DNA of 13,379 nucleotides, taken from positions 1 to 13,379 of the forward strand of contig URLP01000038.1 in the NCBI GenBank assembly GCA_900548635.1, written 5' to 3'. Position 1 is the stretch's first letter. Every line of letters begins with the position of its first letter. Shown here one piece after another: positions 11,843-13,379 of the stretch. The stretch comes from an uncultured Megasphaera sp. (GTDB lineage: Bacteria; Bacillota; Negativicutes; Veillonellales; Megasphaeraceae). Under the pieces are notes generated by a model. That model saw nothing but the letters and a program-made list of their open reading frames with translations, was not told where the DNA came from and made no database searches. The translations under genes were made by a program, and so were the position numbers.

Positions 11843-13365
11843 GAAGGACTGTCTTCTTCCGTCAGGACCGTCATCAGTGGCGTGATCAGGCTGCGCAGGG
11901 CTTCGACATTGTCGGCAGAGAACTCTTTATACTGCGGCTGCCGGCTCAGGCCTTCGAAGAAGTCGTGCATGCAGGCGATAAGGCTGTCGCTGCGCAAAAG
12001 GTAGATCGGCGCCGTCTGCGGGAAGATGTGGTGCGTGTTCTTCTTGAAGAAAGCTGATGTATAATTGCCGTAAAAGGCGAGGTTCGTAAAATTCGTATAA
12101 CTGCTTTTTCCCGAAGCCGGGAGAAGGATGCCGAGGGTAATGGCCCGGTTCTGCTTCATCTTTTCGACGATGAGGTTGAGCTGGGCCCTTCGTTCGTCCG
12201 GCGCCATCTGATAGTTCATGTCCGTCAGGTAGAAACTGCCCGTTTCCAGGTAGCGGATGATGGAATTCTTGGGCATCATGATTTTCATGCGGCCCTGTTC
12301 GATGATGCGGTACCAGATGCACTGGATGCGGCGGATCCAGTCCTTCGTCGCGTTCGGATATTGACCGGCATCGATGAGGCGGCTCAAGGAATCGTAGACC
12401 TCGTCGGGCAGGAGGAATTCCAAGCCGTTCGTCAAGAAGAAGAGGTAATTGTTGGACGTAAAGAAGATGTCGCGGTAGCCGAAGCGTTCCATGCCCAGGG
12501 ACTGGCGCGGTTCCATGAGGACGGGCTGGACCATCAGGAAGGCGCAGCACTTCTTGTAGATTTCCCGCACCTGTTCTCTGTCCGTGATGACCAGGCAGAT
12601 GTCGATATAGTCGTCGTTGTCGACGTAGTAGCAGTAGGCAAAAGCATCTTTCAGGACAATCATGTTGCGGTAGGCTTCGTGGCCGATTTCGTGGAGCGTG
12701 AAATTATAGGTCAAAAGGTGGTCCAGGCACTGATAGAGGCGGCTCGCCGACTGGGGCATGCGGGCGGCAAATTCGTCCATCTTCAGGCCCAGGTTGATGT
12801 TGCAGGACCAATGGTCGTTGCGGCAGTTTTCGAGCATCTTCCAGACGCCGTTTTGGTCGAGGACGTGGAACTGTCCCGTCATGACCAGGCTGCCCTGTTC
12901 CTGGAGGCCTTCGATGTGCTCTGTAAGGAGCTGCTGCAGGGCCGTATGGCAGTCGGCGCGCGTCGTATAGAGCTGGATGCCGCTTCCTTTGGTCTCGCTT
13001 TTGCTGCGGCCTTTGCCGTTCTGTGCGAGGGCCTGGCGGTAGGCGCGGCTGAGCAGGTCATAGAGGTGGAAAGTCAGGTCCTGGCCGTCGTCGGCAAAGG
13101 AAAAGGCCCGCTCGATATCCTGGTGCAGGCCTTCTTTTTCAGCCGTTTCTGCAAAAAAGCGGGCCATATCCTCGTTGATGCGGTCGGCGTGGCGCGAAGC
13201 CGGCAGACGGGCACCGTTGACCCATTTGCTGATATAGGACATGTCGTAGTCGATGGCCTGGGATAAGACAGAGTATTTCGTTTCTGTATATTGGAGAAGT
13301 TGTTTCAAAACTTCTGCATAGGCATTCATCTTCATGGTGCGGCGGAGACTCGTGACTTTAGTCAT
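11839..13365 (-). CDS. Large unrecognised protein with HTH-like N-terminus, probably regulator; 5' end may be cut
   Basis: The visible frame from ATG 13365 gives 508 residues. Residues about 14-70 (AYAEVLKQLLQYTETKYSVL, then SQAIDYDMSYISKWVNGARLP) look like a helix-turn-helix of the XRE/lambda-repressor kind: a short helix, the SYISKWVNG recognition-helix pattern, then ASRHADRINEDMARFF. The rest (about 90-500) is soluble, rich in Tyr, Phe and Cys, and matches no family I know; KKCCAFLMVQPVL and GILLPASGKSSYTNFTNLAF are features, and the latter is not a true Walker A. No Shine-Dalgarno is found before ATG 13365 nor before internal ATGs at 13335 and 13329, and the frame stays open to the window edge, so the start may lie outside. 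Convergent with the P-loop/Asp23 gene; stops overlap by 4 bases. The regulated target would lie beyond the window. Confidence 0.75.
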   Translation of the reverse strand: MTKVTSLRRTMKMNAYAEVLKQLLQYTETKYSVLSQAIDYDMSYISKWVNGARLPASRHADRINEDMARFFAETAEKEGLHQDIERAFSFADDGQDLTFHLYDLLSRAYRQALAQNGKGRSKSETKGSGIQLYTTRADCHTALQQLLTEHIEGLQEQGSLVMTGQFHVLDQNGVWKMLENCRNDHWSCNINLGLKMDEFAARMPQSASRLYQCLDHLLTYNFTLHEIGHEAYRNMIVLKDAFAYCYYVDNDDYIDICLVITDREQVREIYKKCCAFLMVQPVLMEPRQSLGMERFGYRDIFFTSNNYLFFLTNGLEFLLPDEVYDSLSRLIDAGQYPNATKDWIRRIQCIWYRIIEQGRMKIMMPKNSIIRYLETGSFYLTDMNYQMAPDERRAQLNLIVEKMKQNRAITLGILLPASGKSSYTNFTNLAFYGNYTSAFFKKNTHHIFPQTAPIYLLRSDSLIACMHDFFEGLSRQPQYKEFSADNVEALRSLITPLMTVLTEEDSPS

Positions 13366-13379
13366 GAGAGGAGCCGCAC

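Noticed and set aside
12040..12120. LPASGKSS in the HTH-like protein as a Walker A motif
   Set aside because: It lacks the GxxxxGK[ST] pattern (no Gly four residues before GKS) and there is no Walker B partner.
12361..13266. 301-codon plus-strand ORF opposite the HTH-like gene
   Set aside because: It is a GC-bias shadow: low-complexity Val/Ala/Asp-rich translation, no ribosome binding site, and the minus-strand frame has an HTH-like fold and normal composition. The minus gene itself is less certain than others, so the choice rests on composition.

Overview
The window looks like chromosomal core sequence of a Firmicute with roughly 55-60% G+C coding DNA. My best guess is a Negativicute of the Megasphaera/Veillonellaceae type. 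That is inferred from the conserved walJ-htrA-rlmH block, an L20-type infC leader, an AUU-initiated infC, a DUF1653 protein, an Asp23-type domain and overall codon use; no marker in the window fixes the genus.

Layout. Positions 1-585 are AT-rich. They start with the right half of a terminator, then a 26-residue predicted membrane microprotein on the minus strand with its own promoter and ribosome binding site, and a doubtful 50-codon basic ORF on the plus strand. Next come a conserved-looking protein of unknown function (586-1209) and a DUF1653 protein (1269-1499). A consensus promoter, an attenuator leader and infC-rpmI-rplT occupy 1502-2786. This ribosomal operon converges through a shared terminator on a minus-strand MFS transporter of the fosmidomycin-resistance type (2847-4016). 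The transporter is divergent from a class I/II aminotransferase (4127-5314).

Two identical tRNA-Ile(GAT) genes follow, each behind its own promoter (5342-5598). Then come a strong terminator and a translationally coupled walJ-htrA-rlmH operon (5663-8204). From 8205 to 8723 the sequence holds the rlmH terminator, a 148-bp structured repeat-like element, and a minus-strand tRNA-Lys(CTT) with terminator and promoter.

The last plus-strand operon (8724-11842) encodes an M17 leucyl aminopeptidase, a PHP-domain phosphoesterase and an unusual protein joining a P-loop NTPase domain to an Asp23/Gls24-like domain. Its stop codon overlaps that of a convergent minus-strand gene (11839-13365). That gene encodes a large unrecognised protein with an HTH-like N-terminus and probably runs off the window edge.

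Together the window is mostly translation (IF-3, L35, L20, three tRNAs, RlmH), envelope or protein quality control (HtrA, aminopeptidase, possibly the Asp23-domain protein) and metabolism. No complete mobile element, phage gene, CRISPR array or recognisable defence system is visible. The least explained pieces are the P-loop/Asp23 fusion, the HTH-like giant, the 207-residue protein, the membrane microprotein and the structured repeat.
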